Origin: an uncultured Mogibacterium sp.
Lineage (GTDB): Bacteria; Bacillota_A; Clostridia; Peptostreptococcales; Anaerovoracaceae
DNA length: 31,417 nucleotides
Direction of reading: 5' to 3'
Assembly (NCBI RefSeq): GCF_938039775.1
Contig: NZ_CALHTQ010000087.1
Location: forward strand, 1 to 31,417
The translations under genes and the position numbers were made by a program. Position 1 is the first letter of the stretch. The number at the start of each line of letters is the position of its first letter. Shown here one piece after another: positions 24,333 through 31,417 of this stretch. The notes under the pieces are model-generated. The model was given only the letters and a program-made list of their open reading frames with translations, was not told the origin of the DNA and ran no database searches.

Positions 24333-24336
24333 TCAA
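24308..24336 (-). promoter_or_regulatory. Sigma-A promoter of the APC permease gene
   Basis: Minus strand TTGACC (24331-24336), 17-base spacer, TACAAT (24308-24313): five of six consensus bases in each box. Confidence 0.65.
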
Positions 24337-24542
24337 AAGTTTATTTTGTGAATTTTTTATATACATTACTATCCATACTCCTTCTTATTATTATTGCAAT
24401 CTAAATAGACGACTTAATTCGATTCTATATCACCTTGACAAGTCGCTAAAAACTAATAGAATTGTTTTAATATACTTTATTAATTTAATAAGGTATTGTT
24501 TTTCAATTGTAAAAATTGATTTTATTTACTATGGAGGAAACA

Positions 24543-25355
24543 ATGAAAAGAAAACTTATTGCATTTTTAATAGTCTGCACAATTATGTTGACAGGCTGCG
24601 GCGGCGGTTCTAGTTCGGATTCTAAGAAGCTTGATAACAACTCAAAAGTTACTAAGAGCAACTTCAAGAAATTCCCTACTACTGATGGCAAACTATTCGA
24701 GTACACCCTTGCTGATGATGGAGATGTTAATCACATCAAGATTACAGGCATAAAATCACCTGATGACGATAAACTTAAGGTTGTTGTAGTTCCCAAGACT
24801 ATCACCGTTAAGACAGTTGATGGGAACGTTAAGAAAACTGTTGTTGCAGTATCAGGTCTTTCTAATCTTGAAAAAGCCGAGGCAATTGTCCTTCCTAATA
24901 CTGTGAAGGAAATCGGTGATAGTGCTTTTGTTAATAATGACAATCTCCGATTCATCCACTTAGGAGACTCAGTAGAAAAAACAGGTGGAAGCTTGTTTAT
25001 AAACTCTCCTATTGAGTTCCTCGAGATTCCAGACAGCATGCAGCATATGGGTAACACGCTGAACGATTATACTTTGCTTAACGATCAGATTGCACAGTCA
25101 ATCGGTAGCAAGTATCCTCTCAAGTACATTAAAATTCCTGGTACACTTACAGATTTCAGCAACCTTTACCTACACGCACATGATACCAAAGGCCCAATAA
25201 TCAAGACTCCTAAGGGTAGTGAAGGTGAAAAATGGGCTAAGTACTGGGGCTTCAAAGTTGAGTACATAAAGGGCAAAGTTGTCACTCCTGAAAGATCTCT
25301 TTGGGGAGAACAGCTTGAGAAAAAGGAAGCTGAGAAGAACAAAGAATCCGAATAG
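24543..25355 (+). CDS. Leucine-rich repeat (BspA-like) lipoprotein
   Basis: 270 residues. Signal peptide with lipobox LTGC (16-19), then a Gly/Ser-rich linker, so Cys19 should be lipidated and the protein anchored outside the membrane. Residues about 105-165 contain LRR_5/BspA-type repeats: AIVLPNTVKEIGDSAFVNNDNLRFIHLGDSV and PIEFLEIPDSMQHMG show the spacing. Such proteins often take part in surface binding; the ligand is unknown. The C-terminus is Lys/Glu-rich. The ATG at 24543 has GGAGG five bases upstream, which decides it over a frame starting nine codons earlier. A terminator follows at 25410-25449. Confidence 0.85.
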   Translation: MKRKLIAFLIVCTIMLTGCGGGSSSDSKKLDNNSKVTKSNFKKFPTTDGKLFEYTLADDGDVNHIKITGIKSPDDDKLKVVVVPKTITVKTVDGNVKKTVVAVSGLSNLEKAEAIVLPNTVKEIGDSAFVNNDNLRFIHLGDSVEKTGGSLFINSPIEFLEIPDSMQHMGNTLNDYTLLNDQIAQSIGSKYPLKYIKIPGTLTDFSNLYLHAHDTKGPIIKTPKGSEGEKWAKYWGFKVEYIKGKVVTPERSLWGEQLEKKEAEKNKESE

Positions 25356-25409
25356 GTTATTCTATAGGTCATTTGCATTTGTTTTCAATTATTTGACTAA
25401 GAATGTTAT

Positions 25410-25449
25410 AAACAATCCCTTTTATCGCTTTAAGGGATTGTTTTCTTTT
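25410..25449 (+). terminator. Terminator after the leucine-rich lipoprotein gene
   Basis: Stem AAACAATCCCTT / AAGGGATTGTTT with a 10-base loop, followed by a T-rich run, 55 bases after the stop codon. Confidence 0.85.
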
Positions 25450-25486
25450 AAAAAAAACCTCAATTATATTAGGTCTATCACTATTA

Positions 25487-25495
25487 TGATATAAT
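25487..25495 (+). promoter_or_regulatory. Extended -10 promoter for the BusR-like gene
   Basis: TGATATAAT: extended -10 with a perfect TATAAT, 35 bases before the start codon. No good -35 box. Confidence 0.6.
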
Positions 25496-25530
25496 CAACA
25501 ATATAGTTTGTGTTTACAGGAGGTCACCCT

Positions 25531-26193
25531 ATGTCATCAATTGAAGATACTAGAGTTTACGAATCGAGATACCAGCAGATTGCTGTTGAAATGGCTGAGA
25601 AAATCGCCGAAGGTTGGTATGAAGTAGGTGACAGAATCACCTCACGCTCAACTATAGCCACAACATTTCATGTATCACCAGAGACTGCTAGAAAGGCCAT
25701 GCAGGTCCTCGTTGATATGGGTATTGTTACAGTTAGGCACGGAAGTGGTACTTATGTCGCATCGCGTGAGAAAGCCCAGCTATACTTCGAGAAATTTCAC
25801 GACACCGTTTCCATAGCACAGACAAGAGAGCAAATTATTGAAGCTATTGCTACCCAACGCCGTGACCTCGAGAACTTAGCTAAGCTCCTCGATGACCTAA
25901 TTGCTCGTAACAATAGGGATCACAACACATCTTATCTGACTCCACACGATATGAAAATAGATGCTAACTGCAACTTTATCGGACAGTCAATTGGAGAACT
26001 TGATATATGGCAGCAGACTGGAGCCACAATCGTAGCGATAAAGCGCGGTGAAGATACTTTTATATCCCCTGGCCCTTATGAGAGAGTTCAGGCTGGCGAC
26101 GTTATATTATTTGTCGGAAGTGATTTATCGAGACAGAAGATGCTCAACCTCTTCAACTCACCAACGCCAGACCCAGCATCACTCACAGATTAA
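25531..26193 (+). CDS. busR: GntR-type regulator with RCK_C domain (BusR-like, likely c-di-AMP responsive)
   Basis: 220 residues. Residues about 12-78 are a GntR winged helix (RYQQIAVEMAEKIAEGWYEVGDRI, SRSTIATTFHVSPETARKAMQVL, VRHGSGTYV). A helical, probably coiled-coil segment (about 85-128) leads to an RCK_C/TrkA-C domain (about 145-208: FIGQSIGELDIWQQTGATIVAIKR, GPYERVQAGDVILFVGS). This is the BusR architecture of Streptococcus and Lactococcus, where c-di-AMP binding to RCK_C activates repression of the betaine importer busA/opuA. No such importer lies here. The ATG at 25531 follows AGGAGG at seven bases. It is transcribed alone. Confidence 0.8.
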   Translation: MSSIEDTRVYESRYQQIAVEMAEKIAEGWYEVGDRITSRSTIATTFHVSPETARKAMQVLVDMGIVTVRHGSGTYVASREKAQLYFEKFHDTVSIAQTREQIIEAIATQRRDLENLAKLLDDLIARNNRDHNTSYLTPHDMKIDANCNFIGQSIGELDIWQQTGATIVAIKRGEDTFISPGPYERVQAGDVILFVGSDLSRQKMLNLFNSPTPDPASLTD

Positions 26194-26234
26194 TCTACAT
26201 ATAAAGATCTTTCAGAATCATATACTAACAAGCA

Positions 26235-26284
26235 AAAGGAGAACCAACTCTGACCTTCACCCTGGTTCTCCTTTCATTATTTTA
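26235..26284. terminator. Bidirectional terminator between busR-like gene and metI
   Basis: A 12-bp stem AAAGGAGAACCA / TGGTTCTCCTTT with a 16-base loop, followed by T-rich sequence on the plus strand and a shorter T-run on the minus strand. It separates convergent genes. Confidence 0.75.
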
Positions 26285-26295
26285 TGTATCCCTTT

Positions 26296-26333
26296 TTACG
26301 AACTTCGTAATACCAGCCTCTTCTGCCAGTATT
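26296..26333 (-). promoter_or_regulatory. Two adjoining stem-loops in the metI 3' region
   Basis: TTACGAA / TTCGTAA with a 1-base centre (26296-26310), sharing bases with AATACTGGC / GCTGGTATT (26309-26333). The second pairs fully only as minus-strand RNA, through two G-U pairs, so it probably belongs to the metI transcript. Confidence 0.35.
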
Positions 26334-26400
26334 AGCACCCCTTTTTAGTTCGATCTGTATGTTCAATTACCTTCTTTTACGTATTATTTGCGCAAGATTA

Positions 26401-27093
26401 CTACCTTCTTATCCGCTTATCTTCATTTATTGCAATTTTCGTTCCAACAGTCTGGAATATCTGTACTAGCACAATGAGTAAGAATACAGCGATGAACATT
26501 ACAAGCTTCTCTGAACGGTAATAACCGTAGTTAATCGCAATTTTACCGAGACCACCGCCGCCGATAATTCCCGACATAGCAGAGTAGCTAAGCACTGTTG
26601 TAAGTGCAATTGTTATATTTGATATCAGCGATGGAACGCTCTCCGGGATCAAAACCCTGAAGATGATCTGAAAAGGACTTGCCCCCATGCTCACTGCGGT
26701 TTCTATGATATTGCCATCCACCTCTCTGAGGCTACTCTCAACAAGTCTAGCTACAAATGGGAATGCTGCAAATACAAGTGGCACTATAGTTGGTACTGTC
26801 CCGACAACTGTATGTGCGAAAAACCTTGTAACCGGAAAAACCATAATCATCAGAATAAGAAACGGAATGGACCTAAGCAAGTTTATGACCGCATTAAGCA
26901 CCGATAGTATAGGCTTTGGTAATGGCAATATTCCGTCCTTTTCTCCGACTACAAGCAATACGCCTAGCGGAAGACCTACAACTAGTGCGAGGAATGTCGA
27001 GATTATCGTTACATATACAGTCTCCCATATGGCGAATGGAATTTCATTTTGCAATATATCAAGCGCAAGTTTTGTAGATTCGGGACTAAACAT
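26401..27093 (-). CDS. metI: Methionine ABC transporter permease MetI
   Basis: 230 residues, about five membrane segments. ETVYVTIISTFLALVVGLPLGVLLV and the EAA-type loop ETAVSMGASPFQIIFRVLIPES are characteristic of MetI; GGGGLGKIAINYGYYR near the C-terminus is a family hallmark. With MetN and MetQ it imports methionine. The ATG at 27093 has AGGAGG eight bases upstream; the site lies inside the end of metN and the two genes overlap by eight bases. Confidence 0.94.
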   Translation of the reverse strand: MFSPESTKLALDILQNEIPFAIWETVYVTIISTFLALVVGLPLGVLLVVGEKDGILPLPKPILSVLNAVINLLRSIPFLILMIMVFPVTRFFAHTVVGTVPTIVPLVFAAFPFVARLVESSLREVDGNIIETAVSMGASPFQIIFRVLIPESVPSLISNITIALTTVLSYSAMSGIIGGGGLGKIAINYGYYRSEKLVMFIAVFLLIVLVQIFQTVGTKIAINEDKRIRR

Positions 27094-28147
27094 TCGCCTC
27101 ACCTCCTATATCATTGTTTTCTATGGGTTTTTTATCACCTCTGTATTTAGAGCCGCCAACAGTAACAGTTACACCATGAGCTGCACTGAGATATTTAACA
27201 GCTTCATCTACAATCTTTGGATCATTTGGGACCTCTAGCACAATCCTTCCAAAAGCTTTTCCTTCTACAGACTTTGTCGACGCATAGATAATGCTAGCAC
27301 AAATCCCTTTATCTTGCGCTAGAGAAGTAATCAGTGGAGCGTGTGTAGTCTCAGATTCATTAAATAAAACTTCTATTGTCTCCGAGCTTTCTGAAGCCAC
27401 AATAGCTTCCTGTCTCTCGGGAAATACTAATCTCTTCGCTGCTTCAGATTTTGGATTTGCGAAAATTTCAGAAACCTTACCGCGTTCAACAATCTCTCCA
27501 TGGTCGATTATGGCAACCTTGTCGCAAATGCTCTGTACAACCGACATCTGATGCGTGATTATAACCACTGTAATCCCAAGTTTTTTATTGATATCACTAA
27601 TGAGGTCTAGTATCTGACCTGTTGTCTTGGGATCGAGTGCACTTGTCGCCTCATCACAGAGCAGAACCTTAGGATTAGTTGCTAGCGCTCTTGCAATTGC
27701 AACTCTCTGCCTCTGTCCACCAGATAACTGTGCTGGAAATACAGACGCCTTATCTTCTAGACCTACTAGCTCCAAAAGTTCATTGACAGCTTTTCTCGAC
27801 TTCTTTTTATTAACGCCTGCAAACTTTAATGGCAGTGCGACATTTTCTCTAACGTTTTTCTGCATAAGTAGATTGAAGCTTTGAAAAATCATCGTAACAT
27901 CACGGCGAATTTTCCTAAGCTGCCAATCCTGAAGTTTGGTTAGATCAATATCATCGATTAAAACCTCTCCCGACGTTGGTTTTTCTATCATATTTATGCA
28001 GCGCACGAGCGTGCTCTTGCCCGCACCACTCATTCCGATAATTCCGTAGATTTCACCGTCTTCTACTGTAAAATTAATGTTTTTTAATGCCTCGACAGTA
28101 CCAACTTCTGTCTTGAACGTCTTGTTTAAATTCTTTATCTCTATCAT
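27086..28147 (-). CDS. metN: Methionine ABC transporter ATP-binding protein MetN
   Basis: 353 residues. The ABC domain is complete: Walker A GMSGAGKST (38-46), Q-loop Gln89, signature LSGGQ (141-145), Walker B VLLCDEATSALDP (161-173), and a His in VVIITHQMS. From about residue 255 a NIL domain (C-terminal ferredoxin-like fold) should bind methionine and inhibit transport when the cell is replete. The ATG at 28147 follows GGGAGG at 10 bases. It is followed directly by metI and preceded by metQ with a structured gap. Confidence 0.95.
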   Translation of the reverse strand: MIEIKNLNKTFKTEVGTVEALKNINFTVEDGEIYGIIGMSGAGKSTLVRCINMIEKPTSGEVLIDDIDLTKLQDWQLRKIRRDVTMIFQSFNLLMQKNVRENVALPLKFAGVNKKKSRKAVNELLELVGLEDKASVFPAQLSGGQRQRVAIARALATNPKVLLCDEATSALDPKTTGQILDLISDINKKLGITVVIITHQMSVVQSICDKVAIIDHGEIVERGKVSEIFANPKSEAAKRLVFPERQEAIVASESSETIEVLFNESETTHAPLITSLAQDKGICASIIYASTKSVEGKAFGRIVLEVPNDPKIVDEAVKYLSAAHGVTVTVGGSKYRGDKKPIENNDIGGEANV

Positions 28148-28176
28148 GCTCTATCATCCTCCCTAAACTCAACAAC

Positions 28177-28248
28177 CCGGCGCCATATCGCATCTTGTAC
28201 GCGCTAGTTGCTAGAAGCAGCTTGCTCATCGCATGCGTTGTCCGCCGG
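28177..28248 (-). promoter_or_regulatory. Structured spacer between metQ and metN
   Basis: CCGGCG (28177-28182) pairs with CGCCGG (28243-28248), and inside it CGCAT (28189-28193) pairs with ATGCG (28233-28237), giving an interrupted long hairpin. No T-run follows. It may reduce metNI expression relative to metQ or protect metQ mRNA. Confidence 0.45.
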
Positions 28249-28268
28249 ATTATTAGTTTAATTTTGAT

Positions 28269-29147
28269 TTACTTGAGTTTCTTAAGCTTATCTAGAGAAT
28301 CTGACTTTCCAGCATATAAACCCATTGGCTCATTGTGGATTGCAGCTACAGATACTACCTTTGTACCCTGCTTCTTGTTAAAGTCATCTAGATATGGTAC
28401 GTGCTGGAAGTAGTTAGCATCAACCTCTCCACTATCAACCACCTTGTTAGGCTGTACGTAATCTGTGAACTCCTTGATTTCAAGGTTAATTCCCTTCTTT
28501 GCCAGAATCTTCTTCGCTTCACCTAGGACCTCTGCGTGTGGTGTAGGTGATGCTGCTACAGTAATTGTTGTTCCCTTTAGTGCTTCGTAATTTACACTTG
28601 AATCATATCCATTAGTTGGCTTTTCAACAACACTTACAACAGCGCCCTTGTACTTCTTCTTGATAAAGTTTGCTACATCCTTACTCTCTAGAGCTGCCTT
28701 AAGGGCCTTGATCTTATCGCTGTTCTGATTGCCATCCTTAACAGCTAGAATATTAGCATATTCAGCTCCGTTATCTTCCTTGATTAGTGAATCCTTCACT
28801 GGATTTAAACCAGCTTCGATAGCATAGTTTGAGTTGATGATTCCAAAGTCAACATCCTTTAGTGTCTTAGGTACCTGGGCTGCCTCAACTTCCTTGAACT
28901 CAATTCCATTTGCATCCTCAACATCCTTAATAGTAGCAGTTATGCCAGCACCCTTCTTTAGCTTGATGTATCCATTCTTCTCAAGTAGAAGAAGTGCTCT
29001 TGCTTCGTTTGTTGCATCGTTTGGTATAGCGATTGTTACCTTTTCGGATTTCTTTCCGCATCCAGATAGGACTCCTACAGATGCGAGTATTACTACTAGC
29101 AGTGCAACTGCTGTAATTCTAATCTTTGATTTTCCCTTAATGTTCAT
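28269..29147 (-). CDS. metQ: MetQ/NlpA-family methionine-binding lipoprotein, circularly permuted
   Basis: 292 residues. Signal peptide with lipobox LSGC (27-30). Residues about 37-172 (VTIAIPNDATNEARALLLLE, EVEAAQVPKTLKDVD, YANILAVKDG, KKKYKGAVVSV) match what is the C-terminal half of ordinary MetQ. After a linker (about 173-191), residues about 193-292 (TITVAASPTPHAEVLGEAKK, FTDYVQPNKVV, ANYFQHVPYLDDFNKK, EPMGLYAGKSDSLDKLKK) match the ordinary N-terminal half. The protein ends at the hinge where the normal chain would continue into IPND. All expected segments are present, so it may still fold and bind methionine. Located upstream of metN and metI, behind a leader with a terminator. Confidence 0.9.
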   Translation of the reverse strand: MNIKGKSKIRITAVALLVVILASVGVLSGCGKKSEKVTIAIPNDATNEARALLLLEKNGYIKLKKGAGITATIKDVEDANGIEFKEVEAAQVPKTLKDVDFGIINSNYAIEAGLNPVKDSLIKEDNGAEYANILAVKDGNQNSDKIKALKAALESKDVANFIKKKYKGAVVSVVEKPTNGYDSSVNYEALKGTTITVAASPTPHAEVLGEAKKILAKKGINLEIKEFTDYVQPNKVVDSGEVDANYFQHVPYLDDFNKKQGTKVVSVAAIHNEPMGLYAGKSDSLDKLKKLK

Positions 29148-29228
29148 GTTAGTTTGTTCCTTTCTTATTTGCTTACTTGCTATTCTTTTTCATTTAGTGT
29201 TAACGTGTTTATTTTACTTTTAGGCAAT

Positions 29229-29258
29229 AAAAAACTGCCCACAATCTCATGCAGACAG
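29229..29258 (-). terminator. Leader terminator (probable attenuator) upstream of metQ
   Basis: Minus strand stem CTGTCTGCA / TGTGGGCAG (9 bp with three G-U pairs), 6-base loop, then six T, 82 bases before the metQ ATG. As a terminator ahead of a gene and after a translated frame it is most easily explained as an attenuator. Confidence 0.65.
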
Positions 29259-29291
29259 CTCATTCGATTACAGTCTTGATGATTGTCTTCA

Positions 29292-29358
29292 CTAAGAGTC
29301 ACTATCCTTTATTCAGCTCTTATTGTAACTAGCTGACTTGATTATCTATAACTCTTAG
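29292..29358 (-). promoter_or_regulatory. Alternative pairing segments in the metQNI leader
   Basis: CTAAGAGT inside codons 32-34 of the leader frame (29351-29358) is fully complementary to ACTCTTAG (29292-29299). A second TAAGAG copy between them can pair with the same target. Further on, ACAATC (29281-29286) is complementary to GATTGT in the loop and 3' arm of the terminator. These mutually exclusive pairings would suit ribosome-controlled attenuation. Confidence 0.4.
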
Positions 29359-29452
29359 CAGATAAAACATCGCAAATGGCGTTCTGCTTATTCAAATATT
29401 CTGTTGTCCACATGCACATTCGCATCTCTCTTGAATTTTTAACGCAGGTCAT
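29342..29452 (-). CDS. Putative Met-rich leader peptide of metQNI (36 codons)
   Basis: A small frame on the minus strand starting at the ATG at 29452 and ending with TAA at 29342. GGAG, within a longer purine run, lies eight bases upstream of the ATG, an excellent ribosome binding site. The 36 residues contain methionine at 1, 10, 12 and 14 (segment REMRMCMW), a density far above average, and Cys at 3, 13 and 27. It lies about 85 bases upstream of an intrinsic terminator and before the methionine importer genes. By analogy with amino-acid biosynthetic leader peptides, ribosome slowing at the Met codons when charged Met-tRNA is scarce would allow read-through. No database support was checked. 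Confidence 0.5.
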   Translation of the reverse strand: MTCVKNSREMRMCMWTTEYLNKQNAICDVLSAKSYR

Positions 29453-29613
29453 TGCGATATCTCCTCTCTCTTTGATGTCCTAATGATACTATGAATATTT
29501 TACCCCGTCTAATTCATATATATTATTTCCAGCTATAGATTTAACCTATACGTAAATGTGAGAATAGATTATCCACTAAACCAAACTTTATTATACTAAA
29601 TAATTTAAATCAT

Positions 29614-29664
29614 AAAAAAATAGCCCGAGAAATATAGCAAGCGCACTATTTATTCCTCAGGCTA
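29614..29664 (-). terminator. Terminator after the alpha/beta hydrolase gene
   Basis: On the minus strand a long imperfect stem (TAGCCTGAG pairing with CTCGGGCTA, inner ATAG / CTAT) followed by seven T, 40 bases after the stop codon. Confidence 0.85.
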
Positions 29665-29703
29665 ATTTATATTAATTGTGCATTGCGCAAAATCGCCTAT
29701 GTT

Positions 29704-30672
29704 TTACGAATTATATTTCTCCTCCATCATGCTTTCAAATCCACAGCCAAGTACATTATTATAGAACTCAGCAAGATTCCACATAACTTCTGTCTTTAAA
29801 TCTGGATAGTTATGTATTTCATGACGATATCCAGAATATAGCTGAGTTTTAACATCATGTCCAGAATCAATCAGCCAGTTGCTAACCTCATAGACACCTC
29901 TGCCATACTGTCCAACAGGATCTTGATCACCAGCGATGTTATAAATCTTTATATCAGCTGGAACCTTTGAAGCCCATTCTGGTCCAGTTATGCACTCAAT
30001 CATTTGGCAGAAATAGAGAAAAGCCTGGTTGGTAGTAGGCTTAGTAAACGCATCAAAAGGATCCTCCGCGTGGTCTATCTGTACAAATTTATCCTTGCAA
30101 ATCCATTCGTTACCAATTGTAACTTCTTCATCACAGCGAGCAAACATCCATCCAAGAAGAGAACTCGCAACAGCTGGATCAGACTCTTTACCTTTGCCTT
30201 CTGCAACAAGCTGCTTTAGCTTATTAATATTCTCCTCGAGATTAGGCCATACCCCAGAAGTTCCACACAGTGTAACAGCAGTGAGTTCATTACCGTACTT
30301 TGCCATAAAATCTCTAGCAATAAACGATCCCATACTATGGCCGAAAATCATATACGGAAGTTCAGGGTACTTCTCTTTAACGATCTGCATAAGTGCATGT
30401 TCGTCTTCCATCATAGTATGGAATCCTTCATCACCCCAATCACCCCATCTATCGTTGATAATAGCAGTCTTTCCATGTCCAACATGGTCATCAGCAGCAA
30501 CAATATAACCTTCATCCATTAGACCAGATATCATATATAAATATCTACGAGAATGTTCTCCAAAACCGTGAATAAATTGAATAATACCCTTAGGCTCACA
30601 AGCAGGGACATAAATCCAAGCCTGAATGTCATCTATCTTGTTATAGGATTTAAAAGTAAATTCATGTAACAT
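29704..30672 (-). CDS. Alpha/beta hydrolase, monoacylglycerol lipase-like (serine aminopeptidase S33 family)
   Basis: 322 residues. Alpha/beta hydrolase of the lysophospholipase/monoglyceride lipase type: oxyanion region FIHGFGEHSRRY, DHVGHGKT, nucleophile elbow FGHSMGS, acid Asp in NIAGDQDPVGQYG, and catalytic His in GYRHEIHNYP. No signal peptide, so it acts in the cytoplasm, probably on lipid or peptide esters. Start ATG at 30672 with AGAGGAG in front. It forms a single-gene unit between the rRNA operon and the methionine importer. Confidence 0.92.
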   Translation of the reverse strand: MLHEFTFKSYNKIDDIQAWIYVPACEPKGIIQFIHGFGEHSRRYLYMISGLMDEGYIVAADDHVGHGKTAIINDRWGDWGDEGFHTMMEDEHALMQIVKEKYPELPYMIFGHSMGSFIARDFMAKYGNELTAVTLCGTSGVWPNLEENINKLKQLVAEGKGKESDPAVASSLLGWMFARCDEEVTIGNEWICKDKFVQIDHAEDPFDAFTKPTTNQAFLYFCQMIECITGPEWASKVPADIKIYNIAGDQDPVGQYGRGVYEVSNWLIDSGHDVKTQLYSGYRHEIHNYPDLKTEVMWNLAEFYNNVLGCGFESMMEEKYNS

Positions 30673-30738
30673 AATAAATCTCCTCTCATATCATATATGG
30701 ATTAATAAATTACTTACGTTCAATGTAGCACACCTTAA

Positions 30739-30768
30739 AATATAAGTCGAGTAAAGAAGGTAAGACAA
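30739..30768 (-). promoter_or_regulatory. Promoter of the hydrolase gene
   Basis: Minus strand TTGTCT (30763-30768), 18-base spacer, TATATT (30739-30744). Confidence 0.5.
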
Positions 30769-30806
30769 TAAAATAAACTATAGTATATATTCTACAGAAA
30801 AAATAA

Positions 30807-30834
30807 ACAAAAAGCCTGCCAATAAAGGCAGACT
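30807..30834 (-). terminator. rRNA operon terminator
   Basis: Stem AGTCTGCC / GGCAGGCT (8 bp, one T-G), loop of six, then five T on the minus strand, 20 bases after 5S rRNA. Confidence 0.85.
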
Positions 30835-30853
30835 AATTTAAGACATAAAAAAA

Positions 30854-30967
30854 CCGGCGACGTCCTAATTTCCCAGGCAGCTTCCCACCAAGTATCTTCA
30901 GCGCTAAAGAGCTTAACTTCTGTGTTCGGGATGGGAACAGGTGTAACCTCTCTGCTATTGTCACCGG
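30854..30967 (-). rRNA. rrf: 5S ribosomal RNA
   Basis: About 114 bases. The two ends form the closing helix (CCGGTGAC with GTCGCCGG). The internal conserved sequences of 5S rRNA are present: CCTGTTCCCATCCCGAACAC, GAAGTTAAGC and the GGTGGGAAGC-type 3' segment, in the correct order on the minus strand. Exact ends may differ by one or two bases. Confidence 0.95.
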
Positions 30968-31088
30968 ATTTGTAAATCGCTTTCGCAATCTACTCATATA
31001 TTGTAGTAAGATGTGTTTCCATCATCTTCTACGCTTTTAAGAGCTGTGCCCTCAAAATTGAATAACCACCTTGTGATTCAAAACCATT

Positions 31089-31417
<329 letters not shown>

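Larger units (their letters stand above)
24134..24542. other. AT-rich divergent intergenic region with repeats
   Basis: No gene is seen. It contains the permease promoter (24308-24336), an inverted repeat (24280-24287 and 24325-24332) and a 10-base direct repeat (24285-24294 and 24298-24307). The lipoprotein promoter on the plus strand could not be placed with confidence in the very AT-rich stretch 24440-24530. Confidence 0.55.
29148..29703. other. metQNI leader region and upstream intergenic DNA
   Basis: Holds the leader frame (29342-29452), the leader terminator (29229-29258), the alternative pairing segments between them, and the terminator of the hydrolase gene (29614-29664). A promoter for metQNI should lie at about 29470-29560, but no site is convincing; TTAGAC with TATCAT 18 bases on is the best I see. 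Confidence 0.6.

Noticed and set aside
24329..24613. A 94-codon plus-strand frame over the lipoprotein start
   Set aside because: It overlaps the lipoprotein signal peptide in another frame, is composed of AT-rich low-complexity codons and has no binding site.
29229..29520. SAM-I (S-box) riboswitch or methionine T-box in the metQNI leader
   Set aside because: The S-box core (GGTGGAGGGA-type and GGCAACC-type segments) and the T-box sequence (GGGTGGNACCGCG-type) are not found in this leader; only the terminator and small frame are visible.
30968..31088. A tRNA gene in the 23S-5S spacer
   Set aside because: No cloverleaf or TTCGA-type T-loop was found; the spacer shows only short processing-type complementarity.

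Overview
The window is chromosomal DNA of a low-GC Gram-positive anaerobe, most likely a member of the Clostridia. The gene orders ylxM-ffh-rpsP-khpA-rimM-trmD, ylmE-sepF-yggT-divIVA-lspA-rluD and yicC-gmk-rpoZ are typical Firmicutes arrangements. The protein style would suit the Mogibacterium/Eubacterium (family XIII) group, but that is a guess made without any search. Almost all genes lie on the minus strand, in the same direction as the rRNA operon at the right end. Plus-strand genes are an NSS transporter, rqcH, a leucine-rich lipoprotein and a BusR-like regulator. No insertion sequence, prophage, CRISPR array or tRNA gene was seen.

Layout. Positions 1-682 hold the N-terminal part of a U32 peptidase, cut by the window edge. 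877-3770 hold an aminotransferase and a two-gene amino-acid ABC importer (binding lipoprotein and permease, no ATPase). 4197-5597 is a sodium-coupled amino-acid symporter. 5698-7993 encode DAHP synthase and a fused shikimate dehydrogenase/shikimate kinase. 8074-10177 hold rpoZ, gmk and yicC. 10409-12112 is rqcH. 12239-12727 is a membrane-anchored protein of unknown function with a possible small RNA or attenuated leader upstream. 13103-18725 are an eight-gene division/envelope operon. 18790-22542 are the SRP/ribosome-maturation genes. 22637-24133 is an APC permease. 24543-26193 are a BspA-like lipoprotein and a GntR/RCK_C regulator. 26401-29452 are a methionine ABC importer with its leader. 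29704-30672 is a lipase-like hydrolase. 30854-31417 are 5S and the 3' end of 23S rRNA.

The most unusual region is the methionine importer. MetQ appears circularly permuted: the half that is C-terminal in ordinary MetQ/NlpA proteins comes first, followed by a linker and then the usual N-terminal half, with the break at the inter-lobe hinge. Upstream lies a 36-residue open frame with a good ribosome binding site and Met codons at 10, 12 and 14, followed by an intrinsic terminator. That is the architecture of a leader-peptide attenuator, and no SAM riboswitch or T-box sequence motif is visible.

Other points: a promoter whose -35 box lies inside the preceding gene's terminator and which would give a leaderless ylxM mRNA; a c-di-AMP-receptor-like regulator without an osmolyte transporter beside it; a candidate short RNA at about 12913-13035; and several housekeeping proteins with unusual charged tails. 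All functional statements come from reading motifs and order; no database search was run.
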